A stretch of DNA of 64,000 nt from Cordilura impudica (GCA_963682025.1 OY821522.1:23945030-24009029), one strand, 5' to 3'. Shown: positions 10,659-22,300, counted from the stretch's first letter. Notes: generated from the sequence alone by a model not told the origin. A program made the numbers and translations.

Positions 10659-10698
10659 AAACTGAGAGCTACTTTCTCCATTGCATACTGTGCTTAGT

Positions 10699-13200
10699 TT
10701 AAGTTTTTTGTTGAGTTGAGATTAGCCACTGATTCCTTTTGTAGAGTTGATACCATACGTTATTGCTGGCGATTAATTCTATATTGCAACTCGTGTCAGA
10801 TTCATTATTAAATAAATGTATTTCACAGCGACAGACTGGAGAACCCTTGTAGTATGTAGCTTGAATGCTCGGGCATAAAAAGGTATCATGCTCAAGTTTA
10901 TTGCAGTCCCGGAGTGTGGCATCATCCATAGGGAAATATTCGTCTCGATGAGCATTGAGAGCCATCATTTTAGATGCCGGTAGGATAGCTACTAACGAAT
11001 TATTTATTGGCTGTGGTACTGGCGTAATATAAAATAAATCATATTCATTTTGATGTGCTAGTGGGATGAGCAAAGTGCAGATGATGTGCTGGTTCGAAAT
11101 TGCTGCATGAGCTGTTACTATACCATATAAATGGATGATATCTGTGACTGGGAGGGTCAGATCTGCAGGAAGATTTGCCTTAATGTTATCAACTTCGGCC
11201 AAAAACTGTCGCGGTGTTAACAGAATAGGGCTTATTCGACCATGATAAGTGTCAGCTAACAAGTTGATCATGGATGCGTGCATTTTTTGCAAATTATCAG
11301 CAATGGTAAGTAATTGGACGCTCAGAGACAAGATGATCTGTGATCGATGGTTGTTATCATTGTTTGTGAGGTTCATTAGACTACTGATTTTGAAATTGAG
11401 TTTTTCGAAGTTAGTTTGTGTACGGGTTTCAGATTGCTTCATCAGATTAAGAGTTGAATCGAGAAACGACGTTTGATTCCGCAGAAGGCTGTGCAAGTAG
11501 GCTTCGTTAGTTTTTATACGGTTAATGGTTGTGGTCATTTCTTCTGCATACTTTGAGTCAAGGATGCAAAATAAAGAATTAGCGACATTTCCAACGATAT
11601 CTATCGCTCCTCGTTTTCTTCTTCGTGCCAGACCTTCTAGACCGGCCTCCATCTCGTTCTGGAGATTTTGAAAATGGGTTAGTAGTCCGTCGCATTGATT
11701 GGTGAGGGATTGATGATTGCAGGCCTTTTTCAAGGCAGAGGTCCCATTGATTAAAAGCTGCAATTCTGTATGGAAGGGTGCCAGTTCAAAATAAATGAGA
11801 AGTTTCCACTCTGCAATGATTGGTTTAACGTGACGGATATTTTCAAAATGCAGGCCAGGATTGCTAGTGATCTTCGTGTAAACAACTGGTTGGCATACGA
11901 CTAATGGAAATAATAGTACCACCATGCTTGTTGCTGTTAAGGTGCTACGTTTCGGGGTTGGTGTACCTTCATTTTCACCGTTGGGTGAACTGCTTCTTTT
12001 AAGTGTTGAGTTGGGAGGTATTGCTTCATTGTCAGCTGTCGTTGTTGGCACTTCCAGAGGAAGAGGAGCTAGTAGGTGAATTGCTCGCTTAATGATGCCA
12101 TTAGACGTTTTGACATCCGCTGTTCTGACGGCGCCGTCTGGACCGGGGTATGTATTGATTACCTTTCCGAGACGCCACGTCATGACCGGCGAGTTATCCT
12201 TTATGATAACTATGGTCCCTGATTGCAGATTTTGAGCCTTAGTTTGCCACTTGTTACGCTGTTGGAGTTCATTAAGGTATTCCTGTGACCATCGGTCCCA
12301 AAATTGATGTTTTATTCGCGATACTAATTCCCATCGTTTGGCAAGTGGTTTTGACGTTGATTGTGCAGTTGCATCAACTTGTGCCGTGAGCGGTTCACCA
12401 ATCAGGAAATGGCCAGGCGTGAGTGCAGTTTCGTCATTAGGATTACTCGACAATGGTGCGATTGGTCTTGAGTTGAGGATCGCTTCAACCTCTATGATCA
12501 CGGTTTCCATTTCCTCATAAGTCAGAGTCGCATTTGCCATTTCCTTCACCAATAATCTTTTGGCGGATTTGACTGCAGCTTCCCACAGTCCACCAAAATG
12601 CGGGGCTCGAGGAGGAATAAAATGGAAAGTAAAGCTTTTGCTGGCGCATTCTTGTTGAATTTTTTCTTGAGCTGATGTAGCGAAAAGGGCAGTTGACAAC
12701 TCTTCTAATTGATTCCGAGCTCCCACAAAATTCGTTGCATTGTCGCAATAAAGATGCTGACAGTGGCCCCTGCGACTTATAAATCTCTTAAGTGCCCCAA
12801 TGAAGGCGTCGGTTGTAAGGTCCGTCACTAGTTCTAGATGGACTACCTTTGTAGAAAAGCAGCAAAACACAGCAATGTACGCCTTTTGGGGTCGTTTTCC
12901 TCTGGTTTTAAAGTGAACCCAGATAGGGCCACAGTAGTCAACTCCTGCATTAATGAAGGGTCTTGCTGGCGTTACTCTTCTCTCCGGTAAATTTCCCATG
13001 ATTTGCTGAAGAAGTTTTGGTCTCGATCTTGCACATTGGACACATTTATGAACAGTTTCCCGAGCCAGGTGTTTGCCTTTGATGGGCCAAAAGCGTTGTC
13101 TTACGGTTCCAAGAAGTGCGCTAGGACCGCAATGTTTATTTTCCCTATGTGTTGACTCAAAGATTAGTCTGCTGATTGTATCGTTGTAGGGCAGCAACAT
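10699..13200 (-). pseudogene. pol/env-like: BEL/Pao integrase continuing in frame into baculovirus-F-like Env
   Basis: Residues 1-370 are a BEL/Pao integrase: zinc-binding region (ESTHRENKHCG...CVQCARSR), then the catalytic core with Asp in NAGVDYCGP, Asp in YCDNATNFVGA and Glu in GLWEAAVKSAK, then the family C-terminal domain (MTWRLGKVINTYPGPDG). With no stop, the frame continues through a Pro/Thr-rich linker and a hydrophobic, signal-like stretch (MVVLLFPLVVCQPVVY) into an Env-like ectodomain. This has a furin-type site and fusion-peptide-like segment (RRRKRGAIDIVGN) and several NxT/NxS sites. The frame ends at 10,699, before the membrane anchor, which sits in another frame. Upstream it continues past 13,200 to a stop at 13,327. 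How Env would be expressed (splicing or cleavage) is not shown by the sequence. Confidence 0.8.
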
Positions 13201-14404
13201 TGGATGTTTGGCATTAAAAGATAACGGGGATGCTTCTAATCTGCCTCCAACTCGTAGAATATTATGTTCATCAAGAAATGGTGATAAGCTTTTAATTTGA
13301 CTGGATGCCTTAAGGTCCTTTTGTCCTTATAATTGCTTAACATCTTCTGTGAACGCAGACTGTTGGGTAATTCGAATAATGATGGCAATCGCGTCGTGAA
13401 GTTCAATAGGGGTCAGAGTTCGCTGGGTTTGTCGCTCTGCCTTAATAGTTTTTGTGTTTTTAATAAACATCAGGACGTATCCCATAATTCGTTGAAGCGT
13501 TTTCCATGAATTTCTGTGATTTATGTTGTGCAGAAAAGTTTCACTATTAACCGCCACTAGTGAGTTGTAAGGGTTTTGCTTCTGTTCAGTTATTGTTATG
13601 TCAGAGCTTAAACAAAAAGTAGGAGGCCAATGTTTTTTCGTCTCCATGAAGAAAGAATGGCCCATACATCCAGTGGGGTGTATGTTGTAACTGTCGTGGA
13701 TCTAATCCTCTGGATAATATATCTGCTGGGTTATCTTTTGAACCCACATGCCGCCATTGCTCAGGTGATGTGCTTTCTTGAATTGAAGCTATTCGATTTG
13801 CCACAAATGTATGAAATGAAGATGAACTTGAATGTATCCGGGCTAAGACTATTTTCGAATCGGACCAGTAAAATGTTGGCGTTGTACTCATGTCCAGATC
13901 GAGCTTAACCTTTGCTGCCAAGTTGGCACCCAGCTGGGCAGCGCATAATTCCAACCTTGGGAGCGTTTGCTGTTTAAGAGGAGCTATACGAGATTTCGCA
14001 CATAGCAGGTATACGATGACTGTTTTATTTGGTAGAAATGTTCTAACGTATATTGCGGCTCCATACGCCTTTTCGGAGGCATCTGTAAAAACATGAAGTT
14101 GTGTCTTGCTAGGAATACCTCCCTTATAGACATGCCGATGCACTTGAAAGTTTTCAAGTTTACTTAGATTGTTTCGGAAATTTCGCCAGCGTGAATCAAA
14201 TTCTGATGGCACAGCCTCGTTCCATGACAGATTCAAGGTCCATAGTTCTTGAACAAACATTTTTGCTCGGACGACTACTGGGGACAGTAGCCCGAGTGGG
14301 TCAAAAATGCGTGCTAAATCCGACGTGACTGTCCTTTTAGTCACAGCCTTAATTGGTTGTATGTTAACCTTGATTTTAAGAAGATCACCTTTGGGTAGCC
14401 ACAC
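13201..14404 (-). pseudogene. pol: BEL/Pao RNase H and start of integrase, broken
   Basis: The first frame (14,404-13,601, 267 codons) holds the RNase H-like domain: LHVFTDASEKAYGAAIYV with a catalytic Asp, LPRLELCAAQL with the Glu, and FYWSDSKIVL with the next Asp, then DNPADILSRG. It ends at a frameshift near 13,601-13,665. The next frame (13,665-13,327) carries the linker before integrase and stops at TAA 13,327-13,329. The same frame then continues open into the integrase ORF below, so this stop is a nonsense change inside the polyprotein. The two breaks show that the element is not intact. Confidence 0.75.
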
Positions 14405-14409
14405 TAATC

Positions 14410-15733
14410 CTAGCGTTGTTGTACAATCCGCTTCTTCTTTGGAAAGTCTAGATTGACTTCTTGATCATCATTGGGAATGTTGCGGAGCAGTTGGGTGTGA
14501 TTGGCGCACCACGTTCTTAAATGGAACCCATACTTAGCGATGACATGTTGTTGTCGGCGTTGCGTTTCGAGGGCGGTGTTCAAACTATCGGCTCCACCTA
14601 ATCCGTCATCAACATAAAAATTTCTTTCCAGAAAGCTGGCTGCTAAAGGAAATTGAACCTTAGTGTTATGGCTTATTTCCTTCAAGCATTTGATTGCCAA
14701 ATATGGCGCTGACCTAGTGCCATATGTCACTGTGTTTAATTGAAAATAACTGATGGGTTCAGAAACATCATTTCGCCACAGGATTATCTGGAACTGTTGG
14801 TCTTTTGGGTGGATCAATATTTGGCGGTACATTTTTTCTATGTCTGTAGTGAACACGAAACGCGGCATCCGAAATCGTAAGAGAACCGTAAACAGATCGT
14901 TTTGTAATGGTGGCCCGGTGTGCAGAATATCATTCAATGATTTTCCTGACGCTGTTTTCGCTGAAGCATCGAATACCACCCTTAGTTTAGTGGTGCTGCT
15001 TTCAGGTCGTAACACGCAGTGGTGAGGAATAAAGTATTTATGCCCTTTTACATCGTCTATTTGGATTTTCGACATGTGCCCCATTGCTTCATAGTCCGTC
15101 ATAAATTGCACATGCTGATCTTTTAGTGAAGGGTCTTTCAATAATCTGCGTTCTAATGAGAGAAATCGGTTGAAGGCAATACTATGTGAAGCTCCTAATG
15201 ATGACGTTTCCATACAAAATGGAAGTCGTACCACGAATCGTCCTCCATTATCACGACTAGTATGCTGATTAAAATGAGCCTCACATTGTGCATCATAAGA
15301 AGATAATTGTTGCTGTCTGCTTTCGATCTCCTCAAGTTTCCAAAATCGTTCAATAGCCAGATTCATGTTATCCTTATCAGTTAGGACACCGCATATCGCT
15401 GATGATAGTTGTTCACCAGATACCTTTCCGGATACTATCCAGCCAAAAGTTGTATTTTGTAACCTTGGGAGGTCATCAGCCAGTTTGATTTGGCCGATGG
15501 CGAGTAGTTGATGGTAATATTCCGCCCCTAACAAAATGTCGATTTTTTCTGGGCAGTTAAAAGTTGGGTCTGCTAATGGTATATTATTGGGAATTGACCA
15601 CTTATCTATAGTAAGCAGGTGAGCGGGTTGTGGAGCAATTATTTGTGGTAATACAAATGCCTCAAGCCGGGTTGAGAAATTGTTGAGTCGGGATTGAAGC
15701 GTGATGTTGACTCGGTGTTGAACCTTGGTGCAG
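14410..15733 (-). pseudogene. pol: BEL/Pao protease tail and reverse transcriptase
   Basis: Reading leftward from 15,733 the sequence gives the end of the aspartic-protease-like domain (LLGAEYYHQLLAIGQIK), a linker, and the reverse transcriptase: LRVVFDASAKTASGKSLND, FTTDIEKMYRQILIHPKDQ, and the catalytic FYVDDGLGG. The long open stretch runs 15,534-14,410 (374 codons) and ends in a frameshift at about 14,405-14,445, after which the RNase H frame follows. At 15,734 the coding sequence is interrupted by a complete INE-1-like insertion; the protease continues beyond it at 16,539. Confidence 0.8.
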
Positions 15734-16538
15734 TTTTTATACCCTATACCACTATGTGGTTTGGGTATAATGACTTTGTGCTGCTGTTTGTAACAACCAA
15801 AAATATTTGACCTAGACCCATCTTTAATTATACCGATCGAATCAGAATCACTTTCTGAGTTGATTTAACAATGTCCGTCCGTCCGTCCGTCCGTCCGTCC
15901 GTCCGTCCGTCCGTCTGTGTGTCCATGTAAAGCTTGTAATCAAACTGCAGGTCGCAACTATGAATATATTTTGACGAAATTTGGTATATAAGCTTTTATC
16001 GGCCATGGGATGAACGCTATTGAAATTGGTGAGAATCGGTCCATGTTCAGACCTAGCCCCCATACAAATTACCCATATGAAATCGACATAAATTGCCATA
16101 AGATCCAAATTGTCATATAGATCTTACTCAAATTGGGTTTGTATGCGTTCATTACATCCACTAATGAGTAGTCCAAAAATGATCCCTTTGACCCCATATA
16201 GAGCTGCTTCCCGATCTTCACTTAAATCTATTAAAAAACAAAAATATTGCATTGATTCTTCTCAAATTTTGTTTGTACATATTTTTGCAAAATACAAGAG
16301 ACTTTACCAAACATGTTCAGGATCGGTCCATTTTTGGACCTAGTCCCTTTATAGATATAGCATCCGATATGAACTTTTTCATATCTGCAGCCAAAAAAAT
16401 TAATAAAAATCCCACTCAAATTTAGTTTTTGCTTATTTTCAATGTCCAGTTAGTTGGGCCTAAGAGATAGGGTTTCTAAACGCATGGTATAGGGTATCGT
16501 ATAGTCGGTCTAGACCGACTATAATTTTCTTACTTGTT
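15734..16538 (+). mobile_element. INE-1/DINE-1-like element inserted in the BEL/Pao protease
   Basis: This is a compact, complete copy. The 5' end has ATACCCTATACC (15,739-15,750) with a TATACCC...GGGTATA hairpin (15,738-15,779). The 3' end has the exact complement GGTATAGGGTAT (16,486-16,497), a perfect 22-base palindrome (16,501-16,522) and the terminal TTTTCTTACTTGTTT. A (GTCC)n microsatellite lies at about 15,872-15,915, and CATGTCCGTC-type repeats at this place are usual in fly INE-1 relatives. It contains no protein gene. It splits the BEL/Pao coding region and is therefore younger than that insertion. Confidence 0.75.
15872..15915. repeat. (GTCC)n microsatellite
   Basis: About ten GTCC/GTCT units in a row, inside the INE-1-like element. 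Confidence 0.9.
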
Positions 16539-17110
16539 TCTAATACCGTTGATTGAAATTAATGTGGCCCTTGCTGGGAGTCCAAGCCGTGTGACCAATC
16601 TCTCCGTAATGAGGTTGACTTGTGATCCCGAATCAAGAATCGCCTTGCATTCAGCTTCCAACCCATTTGCTTTGACCTTTACCAATGCTGTTCCAAGTAA
16701 GACATAGGGTCTTGTGTTCCTGGAACTAACTGCCATGCTTTCAGCTTCGTCTACTGGGGTGTTGACTAGTGAAGTCGCTGTTTTTTGCCGGATTATTACG
16801 TGTAATTGCTTCTTTGGTTGACTCATTTTTAAAGTTACTGCGTTTCTTTGAAGTTAAATTTACTTGTGGGAGTGAATCCAAATGTACCAGGGTATGGTGC
16901 CGTTTTCCACATTTTTGGCAGCGGCCCGAAGTGGTGCACTGTTTAGTAAAATGGCTACAATTGAAGCAGTTGACACATAATTTATACTTCTGTACTAGGT
17001 GAAGCCTGTTTGGTGGGCTTAGCTGGGTGAATTCCTTGCATCGATATAATGGATGCGAATCTTGCTTGCAACCTATGCATCACCGACTATCGGGTTGCGA
17101 TTGTGCCGTC
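16539..17110 (-). pseudogene. gag-pol: BEL/Pao gag zinc knuckles and protease, minus copy
   Basis: On the minus strand from 17,110 this reads through the gag zinc-knuckle region (Cys/His motifs around CRCKEFTQ, CVNCFNCSHFTKQC, CQKCGKRHH, about 17,060-16,880) and into the aspartic protease (ILDSGSQVNLITERL, about 16,640-16,600). It is near-identical to 18,241-18,780 on the plus strand. Relative to that copy it lacks two bases at about 16,783, which shifts the frame. The coding sequence starts abruptly at about 17,110 in mid-gag: no N-terminal gag and no LTR lie beyond it, because the plus-strand copy begins there head-to-head. Confidence 0.75.
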
Positions 17111-18871
17111 AATGAGTTGCGGGGCTTAAAGGACCTAGATACATCCGATGAGTACTTCACATCCGACTACTACACTCGAATTCAGGCGTTAGCAGTAAAG
17201 TACATAGAGATCATGGAACGTGAGCTTGGTGCTCAAGGCCTAGAACCTGGTGGAAAAGAATTTTCTGATTCCAAAACTGCGACCACTGTTCAGCCACAAG
17301 TAGGTACAGTAGGTACAGTAGGTCCAGCTAATGCATCTGTCGCCGCAGGTGGTCACGATCGACGCATCAGTCGGTGCCTTGGAAAAATGGCAGCTCTCAC
17401 TCGACAACTAGAAGGCCTTCACCTGCAACTAGAACAAGATGGGTCTTATTATGATGTAAAAAAGGGCACCATCACCCAATTATGGCAGCAACTGGAAAGG
17501 CTTAATGATGAAGTGTTGGATAAATATCCCGACCCAGACATTGCAGGCTACGATCCAAGAAGCTATGTTCACCTCGAACAAGCTTCCCAGTCCGCAATCA
17601 TCCAGCTCACCACTGCAAATCGACAACACCACCACTCAACCACAGAAACTATGGCTAGACCATCTGCTCTACCATTACCCACGATCACCATTACCAAATT
17701 TGATGGCGATTATAAAAAGTGGACATCGTTCTCTAATTTATTTAAGAAAATTGTTCATGAGCAACAGATGTCGGACGCACATAAGATGTGGTATTTAAAA
17801 ACCAACGTCATAGGCGAAGCAGCAAACCTTATCAATCATCTCGATGTTACCGCAGAAAATTATCAAGCTGCCTGGCGACTGCTCCACGATCGGTATGACA
17901 ACAAAAGAATCATAGTAGCAACAGCGGTTCAACGACTCCTTGACCAACCATCTGGTGCATTCACATTAAGTGCTATTAAGCGATTGCACGACACAACGAA
18001 AGAATGTTTGGCTGCTCTCTCCAACATGGGACTCCAAATTTCATCCTGGGATCCGCTCCTGATACACACATTGGTTAAAAACGTGGACAAAACAATTCAT
18101 ACTCAATATGAGCAATCGATTGCCAACCCAAAGGACCTACAAACAATTAGACAATTTCTCATCTTCCTCGGGAATCATTTCCATACTCTTGAGGCAATGG
18201 GATACAAGGAAAAACCAATTTCCACTAACAAAACATGCACACTGACGGCACAATCCCGACCCGATAATCGGCGATGCATAGGTTGCAAGCAAGATTCGCA
18301 TCCATTATATCGATGCAAGGAACTCACCCAGCTAAGCCCACCAAACAGACTTCACCTAGTACAGGAGCATAAATTATGTGTCAACTGCTTCAATAGTAGC
18401 CATTTTACCAAACAGTGCACCACTTCGGGCCGCTGCCAAAAATGTGGAAAACGGCACCATACCCTGGCACATTTGGATTCACTCCCACAAGTAAATTTAA
18501 CTTCTAAGAAACGCAGTAACTTTAAAAATGAGTCACCCAAAGAAGCAATTACACGTAATAATCCGGCAAAAGAAACAGCGACTTCACTAGTCAACACCCC
18601 AGTAGACGAAGCTGAAAGCATGGCAGTTAGTTCCAGGAACACAAGACCCTATGTCTTACTTGGAACAGCATTGGTAAAGGTCAAAGCAAATGGGTTGGAA
18701 ACTGAATGCAAGGCAATTCTTGATTCGGGATCACAAGTCAACCTCATTACGGAGAGATTGGTCACACGGCTTGGACTCCCACCAAGGTTCAACACCGAGT
18801 CAACATCACGCTTCAATCCCGACTCAACAATTTCTCAACCCGGCTTGAGGCATTTGTATTACCACAAATAA
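17027..18871 (+). pseudogene. gag: BEL/Pao gag-protease, plus copy, with chimeric N-terminus
   Basis: From about 17,111 (NELRGLKDLDTSDEY) this is BEL/Pao gag. A helical N-terminal region is followed by the capsid-like domain (LPTITITKFDGDYKKWTSF ... AWRLLHDRYDNKR, about residues 225-300), then three Cys/His knuckles (CIGCKQDSH, CVNCFNSSHFTKQC, CQKCGKRHHTLAH) and the protease (ILDSGSQVNLITERL). The first 28 or so codons (17,027-17,110) are antisense of the minus-strand copy, so the apparent start Met is not the real gag start. The C-terminal residues after LGLPP are also out of frame, because about 100 bp of protease are missing there. This copy lacks its 5' LTR and true start. Confidence 0.8.
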
Positions 18872-19393
18872 TTGCTCCACAACCCGCTCAACTGCTTACT
18901 ATAGATAAGTGGTCAATTCCCAATAATATACCATTAGCAGACCCAATTTTAACCGCCCAGAAACAATCGACTTTTTGTTAGGGGCGGAATATTACCATCA
19001 ACTACTCGCCATCGGCCAAATCAAACCGGCTGATGACCTCCCAAGGTTACAAAATACAACTTTTGGCTGGATAGTATCCGGGAAGGTATCTGGTGAACAA
19101 ATATCATCAGCGATATGCGGTGTCCTAACTGATGAGGATAACATGAATCTGGCTATTGAACGATTTTGGAAACTTGAGGAGATCGAAAGCAGATAGCAAC
19201 AATTATCTTCTTATGATGCACAATGTGAGGCTCATTTTAATCAGCATACTAGTCGTGATAATGGAGGACGATTCGTGGTACGACTTCCATTTTGTATGGA
19301 AACGTCATCATTAGGAGCTTCACATAGTATTGCCTTCAACAGATTTCTCTCATTAGAACGCAGATTATTGACAGACCCTTCACTAAAAGATCA
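18872..19393 (+). pseudogene. pol: BEL/Pao protease tail and RT N-terminus, truncated
   Basis: This continues the plus copy. LLGAEYYHQLLAIGQIK (from about 18,978) leads into the pre-RT linker. A TAG at 19,194-19,196 breaks the frame, and the reading then goes on (SSYDAQCEAHFNQH ... GGRFVVRLPFCMETS) up to about 19,393, where similarity to the minus copy stops within the segment preceding the RT palm. No YVDD, RNase H or integrase follows on this strand, so the copy is truncated at both ends. Confidence 0.75.
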
Positions 19394-19468
19394 GATCATC
19401 AACATTTGTACATATATTTAAGAATAAAATCCCAAAACAAATACAATATTGTACATATATTTTCAACG

Positions 19469-19591
19469 TTACACATTAGGTTTTTCAGCATCAAAAAATT
19501 CGTCTTCGTCACTACATTCATGACCCATTTGAGTATCTTCTGAAGCTTCTGATAATATTACATCATTAACGAATCTTTTTATGGTAGTAGT
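19469..19591 (-). pseudogene. Unassigned acidic C-terminal coding remnant
   Basis: On the minus strand, about 40 codons from 19,591 to a TAA at 19,469-19,471 give an acidic, protein-like end (RFVNDVILSEASED, then CSDEDEFFDAEKP). Composition differs from the AT-rich noise around it. I do not recognise the family, and it has no start here. It could be the end of a transposase whose remainder was lost. Confidence 0.25.
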
Positions 19592-19958
19592 AGCATTTAT
19601 TTTTTATTTTTTAATAACTTTATGAAAATTCTATAATATATAATTACATTTACAATTGTTAATAATTATGTATGTATGTGTGAATATTTATGTATGTATG
19701 TAAATTGAAAATTTTAGTTTAAGCTTTTTGCTTTAATTATTCATGTTAATAGGTACGTACTTAATTGCTAAGCATTGTATGCAGCTGTCAATATTTTTCT
19801 GTACTGTTGAGCATTGATAATATATTATACCAAAATTTTCCACCCGTATACGCCGTTAAAACTTTGTGCGTTCTGGTAATTTTCTAAGAAATTATTTCCA
19901 AAGAAACGTAATCTAAATTCTCTTAACATTTGATAACGGCCTATGAAATGTTGAATGT
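19592..19958. other. AT-rich interval
   Basis: No gene is seen. It contains TGTATGTATG-type simple repeats (about 19,668-19,700) and probably includes the 3' untranslated end of the minus-strand non-LTR element that follows. Confidence 0.4.
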
Positions 19959-19959
19959 T

Positions 19960-21620
19960 TTATGCCTCATTTAATTTGCATAAGGAACATATGTTAGACC
20001 TGTTTGACGCAAAATGTGTGCCATTTAACTCAATTATATCACATCTGGCATTCAAGATCCACATAATTTCGGTTTGCGTGTTTACATCAATCATATAATA
20101 TAAACCTTTAGAGAAATCCAAGTTCTTGTAGAATCTATTTATATCAAGGGCACTCTGCAAGTATCTTTGTTTTGTTGCAATCCCCAATTTTTCCAATGGT
20201 TGGCTACATTTGCTTCTTCAGTATAAATTTGATATATTTTCATATTCCCAGCTCACATTAAGGCGTTGACAATGTTGATTTAAGCTTTTCATCCATGATA
20301 TTTGTTTATCCACTAACTTCAGCGATAGCTGGTGTGGCAGTCTGTTTGAATCGTACTCAAAAAGAGTTTGGCCTATATATATTTCATATGCAAATCTAGT
20401 GTTTATTGGTGGCCTTCTTCCATATTTGTTTCGAGCATCAGTATCTAAGTAGATGTAAACGAAGGTAGACATAGAATCCTCTTGACAAAATATCTTTGTA
20501 GTTTTTCGACTTCATCAGAAAGTGAATACCCCCAAACCTGTGCTCCATATGTCCTGACAGCTCTGCAAACTGTTTGAAAGTGTTACCATTTAGCCCTGAC
20601 TGAAATGTTTTTCTTACTTATTAAACTATTCCAAGTTGCGTATATAATGTTCTTTGCAGAATTATTTGTATTCTCAATATCTTGCCTGGAAATGATCCTC
20701 GGAGTAAGTGTCATTCCTAAATAACAGAAACTAGATACAAAATTTGTCTCATTGCCATCAAAATTCCATTTTTCTTCTCTTGCTCTTCTACCTCCTTTTC
20801 TAAACACCACAATTTCTGATTTGCTTAGATGGACTTCCAAGTTCCATTCCTGACAATATTTTTCCAGGGTGTTTTTATCATTTTCTGCAAAGTACTTACT
20901 TTTTCTGCCATGATAACAATATCATCTTCATACTATAATAATCTGATGTTAATATCATCACCCAATGATTCATGTAAGTCATTAATGTGGTGAGCAAATA
21001 GTAGAGGTAATAACAGACATCCCTGCTTCACCCTGAATTTAGTTGTTTAAAATTCTTCCGACATCTCCGTTCCAGTCCATACCACTGATTTTGTAGTTCT
21101 GTAAATAGGTTCTAAATAGTTCACAATCTTTGTTAAAACACCCATTTGATGAAGTTATAAAGTACTAATTTTCTAGACACTTTATTGCACGCAGTTTTGA
21201 AGTCAACAAAAAACGCATACACTTTCTTCTTCCCATGAAACTGCAAATGCACATTCGCCGCAAGGATATACAGATTATCTACTGTCGAATACTGCTTTCT
21301 AAAAGCACCTTGATATTCTGTTAATACGTTGTGTTATCCAGCCCATTCATACACTCTTTCATTTATCACGCCCATAATAATTTTCGCAACGCAGGTCATG
21401 GAAGATATGACTCGGTAATTAATTGGTATCTTGGATTCACCTTTTTTAAATATTGGGAAAGAGTCATCTGCAGTCCCCATATCTACAACATGATTATATG
21501 CTTTTATTAACTCTTTTAGAAGTTCTTTTGGTGCGTTTTTAAAAAATTCATACGGCACTCTGTCGATACCTGGCGCTTTATTATATTTTGCCTTATGATT
21601 TCTTCTATTGTTATATTTGC
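19960..21620 (-). pseudogene. Non-LTR retrotransposon reverse transcriptase, heavily decayed
   Basis: Reading leftward: PGIDRVPYEFFKNAP at about 21,575-21,540 (a typical RT motif), then PINYRVISSMTCVAKII (about 21,430-21,380), a region matching the catalytic palm where the YxDD box reads YEDD at about 20,930 with a stop just before it, then LEKYCQEWNLEVHLSKSEI and FRKGGRRAREEKW with FCYLGMTLTP (20,583-20,840). Further frames at 20,218-20,472 and 19,960-20,196 carry the region after RT, ending with a Cys/His-containing piece (SNICSLCKLNEA). At least six stops or frame changes are present. The 5' part (endonuclease) is absent; the RT is cut off at about 21,640. The clade is not assigned. Confidence 0.65.
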
Positions 21621-22179
21621 ATCTAAATCTGGGTCACATCGCCAAAATGCTGCATATGAGATATATATTTTTTTTTTTTTCAAATATTAACGATTTTTAA
21701 AAATTTTTTTCAAATATTAACGATTTTCAAACAATTTTTCGTATATATTTTATTTTTTATAAAATGAACTTTTTACGTATAAAATAAATGAATAAAATAT
21801 TTAAAATGTAGTTGCATTGCATTTTTTCTTAGAACATTTCAATATAGTGTAGATAGGTATCTTTCAGTTAGTTATTTTTTGTTTTATAAAGAATACTTTA
21901 TTTATTTAGTTTAAGTTTTTTTTTGTTTATAGAATTATATGGCTTTATGAAACCTATAAGTAATTCAATGAAAAAATTTATCATATTTAAATATTTATTT
22001 CAAAATATTTTTGAAGTCATATTTCATATAAGCAAATTTTTTAGCTATTTTCTATTTTCAAGTGTCTTTCAGTTAGTTACTAAAGTTCTTTTTCAGTTCC
22101 AGTATATTTTAGCTTCTTTATTAAGTAAAAATATTACAGGTTTGAATTAATTCAAAATGTTTTTTTTTTATATTAAAAG

Positions 22180-22297
22180 TGTCATATGGCAACTCTTATA
22201 TTTTACAATAAGAATGATGTATGAAAAGGAAGCTGAATAAAACGATTTGTCATTCTGATATAAAACAAACAAGAAGTCGGTTGTTTTAATTATAACA
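22180..22297 (+). mobile_element. 5' LTR of mag-like Ty3 element, unit 1
   Basis: This 118-bp repeat starts TGTCATATGGCAACTC and ends AATTATAACA. It differs from the 3' LTR at seven positions. A primer-binding-like sequence, TGGCGACGAAAGGG (22,301-22,314), follows after three bases. Confidence 0.8.
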
Positions 22298-22300
22298 TTT

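Noticed and set aside
15872..15915. Regular short repeats, possibly CRISPR-like
   Set aside because: They are contiguous (GTCC)n without spacers inside a eukaryotic element.
21923..22150. 75-codon frame before the 5' LTR, repeated in units 2 and 3
   Set aside because: It lies in AT-rich diverged repeats, has Phe/Ile/Ser composition and is conserved only because the unit was recently copied.
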